Assembly: GCF_000225525.1 (NCBI RefSeq)
Contig: NZ_AGBF01000033.1
Location: 1 to 54,931 of the forward strand
Reading direction: 5' to 3'
From: Streptomyces zinciresistens K42
GTDB lineage: Bacteria; Actinomycetota; Actinomycetes; Streptomycetales; Streptomycetaceae
DNA length: 54,931 nt
A program made the translations under genes and the position numbers. The notes under the pieces are model-generated. The model did no database searches, was not told the DNA's origin, and saw only the letters and a program-made list of their open reading frames with translations. This document shows, in pieces, positions 54,101 through 54,931 of the stretch. Numbering within the stretch: position 1 is the first letter of the stretch; every line of letters starts with the position of its first letter.

Positions 54101-54436
54101 AGCTCCGCCGACGGCGACTCGGAGGAGGCCGTCTCGATCCCCGAGCCGGCCGCCGGGAAGTACACCGTCCAGGTCATCGGCTACGCGGTGCCCAGCGGCT
54201 CGACCGCGTACGACTACCTGGACGTGTTCTTCTCCGCCGCGCTCGGCACGGTCGAGGTCGACGAGTCGGCGCCGGTGAAGCTCGGCACGGGCGCCTCGGC
54301 CACGGTCAAGGGCAGCGTCACCGCCCTGGCCGCCGCGCCCGAGGGCCGGGAGTTCTTCGGCCAGGTCCAGCTGCTGAACGCGCGGGGCACGGTCGCGGGC
54401 CTCGGCAGCGTGAAGATCGAGAAGGTCGCCCCGTAA
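51149..54436 (+). CDS. Secreted S8 (subtilisin-family) serine peptidase
   Basis: This 1095-residue exported protease has a Sec-type signal peptide (about residues 1-40, RRAARIAVAAGLVAALSAAG, cleavage near AAA-AD). It has a propeptide-like region and then a subtilase domain with Asp204 (GILDSGVDLGHP), His384 (SQHGTHVAGI) and Ser580 (QGTSMASPQATG). Asp and His are about 180 residues apart, a large insertion seen in tripeptidyl-peptidase-like subtilases. Two or three beta-rich C-terminal domains follow (FVTVPEGAKSLEVAMSG, VDVPEGAASLDVSIGNVSD). ATG 51149 is chosen for its spacing from AAGGGA; ATG 51143 is next to that site. Confidence 0.92.
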   Translation: MINSPQREPKPGARRAARIAVAAGLVAALSAAGPIPLAAAADPAPAVADPSVKSAPGKLGSNDADLLADAKSTGAKNVTMMIATAPGQTEKVAAQLETVGSVGRTYDKLGYVRATVPTGKADSAISAAAKLSSVQAIDLREEIPLEDPAVDTKKSTPSAGSYSGPSKRTPAENPYNPSFETGAVDFVEDNPKSDGRGVTIGILDSGVDLGHPALQKTTTGERKIVDWVTATDPIVDNDRTWRPMTTSVSGPSFTYSGKSWTAPAGSYQVSAFLESYTTGGDAAGDANRDGDTTDSWGVLYDAASGTVRVDLNNNFDFGDDTPMKPYKDGYQVGYFGTDNPATEVVERQPFVVQVRKDVPMDPYGGTWVGKKADFVNIGVIQSQHGTHVAGITAANGLFGGKMNGAAPGAKLVSSRACSWSGGCTNVALTEGMIDLVVNRGVDIVNMSIGGLPALNDGNNARAALYTRLIDTYGVQLVISAGNSGPGANTIGDPALADKVISVGATVSKETWAANYGSAVEKKYAMMPFSSRGPREDGGFTPTLSAPGAAINTIQTWAPGSPVAEAGYSLPAGYGMLQGTSMASPQATGAAALLLSAAKRKGVDLTPAKLRTALTSTADHIKGVQAYEEGAGLINVPDAWESIRDGATAEQYTVKAPVDTAIDQFLATPGFGTGVYDREGGLKAGQSRTYDVTITRTTGADRPVRHELNLENNAGGTFRIVGSDEISLGLNKPVTVKVAAKPSSAGVKSAILEVDDPRTEGVDKQILNTVVVSAPVRYTYAASGSVQRNSSTSYFVTVPEGAKSLEVAMSGLKGKSQTRFIAIHPYGVPSDNTGTPFCYNNYLDGNGCKPDVRAYADPQPGVWEIEVEARRTSPLLDNPYKLDVAVLGAAFDPETVTVPEAKVGTPAEATWKVTNRYAAIDGRLAGGPLGSSKTARPAITEGVTQTTAVDVPEGAASLDVSIGNVSDTAADLDLVVLDASGAEVASSADGDSEEAVSIPEPAAGKYTVQVIGYAVPSGSTAYDYLDVFFSAALGTVEVDESAPVKLGTGASATVKGSVTALAAAPEGREFFGQVQLLNARGTVAGLGSVKIEKVAP

Positions 54437-54452
54437 GGACCGGGTACGGCCT

Positions 54453-54484
54453 GGGGGCGGGCGTCCGTAGGGGCGTCCGCCCCC
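54453..54484. terminator. Terminator between S8 peptidase and the edge gene
   Basis: GGGGGCGG at 54453-54460 pairs with CCGCCCCC at 54477-54484, followed by TTT. It starts 17 bases after the peptidase stop and also lies just past the stop of the convergent gene. Confidence 0.75.
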
Positions 54485-54488
54485 TTTC

Positions 54489-54931
54489 TCATGGGCAGCC
54501 GCGCCCGCGGGCCGCGGCGAGCGCGGCGGTGAGCCCGGCCCGCTCGGGGGCGATGTCCGCCTCGCCGACGGCCCAGAAGTCGGGCACCCGGGCGCCGCGG
54601 GGGACGCCGACGAGGACCCGGTCGCCGGCCCGCAGTCCGGGGACGACGTCGGCGCCGACGACGTAGGCCGGCTCCCGCTCGCCGCCCCCGGGGCGGTAGA
54701 CGCGGGTCGTGCGCAGGGTGACGCGGACCGACGCCGTCCCGGCGACCGGCTCGACGGAGCGCACCGTCGCCTCGGCCACGAGGCGGGCGCAGGCGAGGTA
54801 GCGGGGGCTGCCGAAGGAGGCGCCGGCGGACTCGGGCGACGCCTGGTCGGCGGCGGCGCTCTCGCTGCTCGCGCCGCTGCCGCCGCCCGCCTCGGCCGTC
54901 AGCCAGCCCAGGCCCGCAAGGAAGGCGGCGG
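54489..54931 (-). CDS. Unknown exported or membrane-linked protein, 5' end beyond window
   Basis: The frame is open from the right edge to the stop at 54489, giving 146 C-terminal residues. It begins AAFLAGLGWLTAEAGGGSG, which may be the end of a hydrophobic segment, then a Ser/Ala-rich linker. A small beta-rich domain follows (VAEATVRSVEPVAGTASVRV, LRAGDRVLVGVPRGARVPDF). The GTG at 54779 is inside this frame and is not needed as a start. No family recognised. Confidence 0.6.
   Translation of the reverse strand, partial: AAFLAGLGWLTAEAGGGSGASSESAAADQASPESAGASFGSPRYLACARLVAEATVRSVEPVAGTASVRVTLRTTRVYRPGGGEREPAYVVGADVVPGLRAGDRVLVGVPRGARVPDFWAVGEADIAPERAGLTAALAAARGRGCP

Overview
The window is about 73% G+C. 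Coding regions show extreme third-position GC, many genes start with GTG, and several secreted proteins carry twin-arginine-type leaders. A cell-elongation/division cluster of the order mreB-mreC-mreD-pbp2-rodA lies beside ndk, folC, valS, clpX, clpP2, clpP1 and tig. This is a chromosomal core segment of a Streptomyces, or a very close relative, matching the arrangement known around the mre cluster of S. coelicolor.

Layout. (1) 1-5000 is an accessory patch. It holds a small arsenic/organoarsenical resistance locus (a DHA2-type MFS exporter and an ArsI/CadI-type lyase divergent from an ArsR regulator and an arsenate reductase), a decayed GNAT gene, and a FUSC-like membrane protein. No ACR3 or ArsB pump is visible. 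(2) 5090-15377, minus strand, contains a B12-binding/radical SAM protein, a CYTH-CHAD protein, and the peptidoglycan elongation set rodA-pbp2-mreD-mreC-mreB. (3) 15634-26350, almost all minus strand, is housekeeping: ndk, a DUF4233 protein, folC, valS, then clpX, clpP2, clpP1 and tig, interrupted by one plus-strand proline/glycine-rich membrane protein. (4) 26570-34607 carries tRNA-Pro(UGG) and tRNA-Gly(UCC), a small membrane protein, an acyltransferase, a PP2C-type phosphatase with an HD protein, an Eis-like acetyltransferase, a Nei/Fpg glycosylase, rpiB and bioY. (5) 34990-43532 is a sugar/polyol or glycerophosphodiester utilisation island: two FGGY kinases, a histidine phosphatase, a DeoR regulator, a 2-hydroxyacid dehydrogenase and an exported glycerophosphodiester phosphodiesterase. 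Its ABC transporter has collapsed to about 600 bp of joined gene ends. (6) 43542-54931 holds a DsbA-family protein, aminopeptidase N, an AbiEi/endonuclease-like protein, a Tat-exported metallophosphoesterase, a NUDIX hydrolase, a large secreted subtilisin-family peptidase and an edge-truncated unknown gene.

Working together: regions 2 and 3 supply wall synthesis along the cell, nucleotide and folate metabolism, and the trigger factor/Clp proteolysis chain. A candidate ClgR box sits upstream of clpP1. The most unusual content is in regions 1 and 5, where otherwise intact operons contain internally deleted genes whose start and stop overlaps with their neighbours are still in place.

All function calls come from reading the translated sequence; no database search was run.
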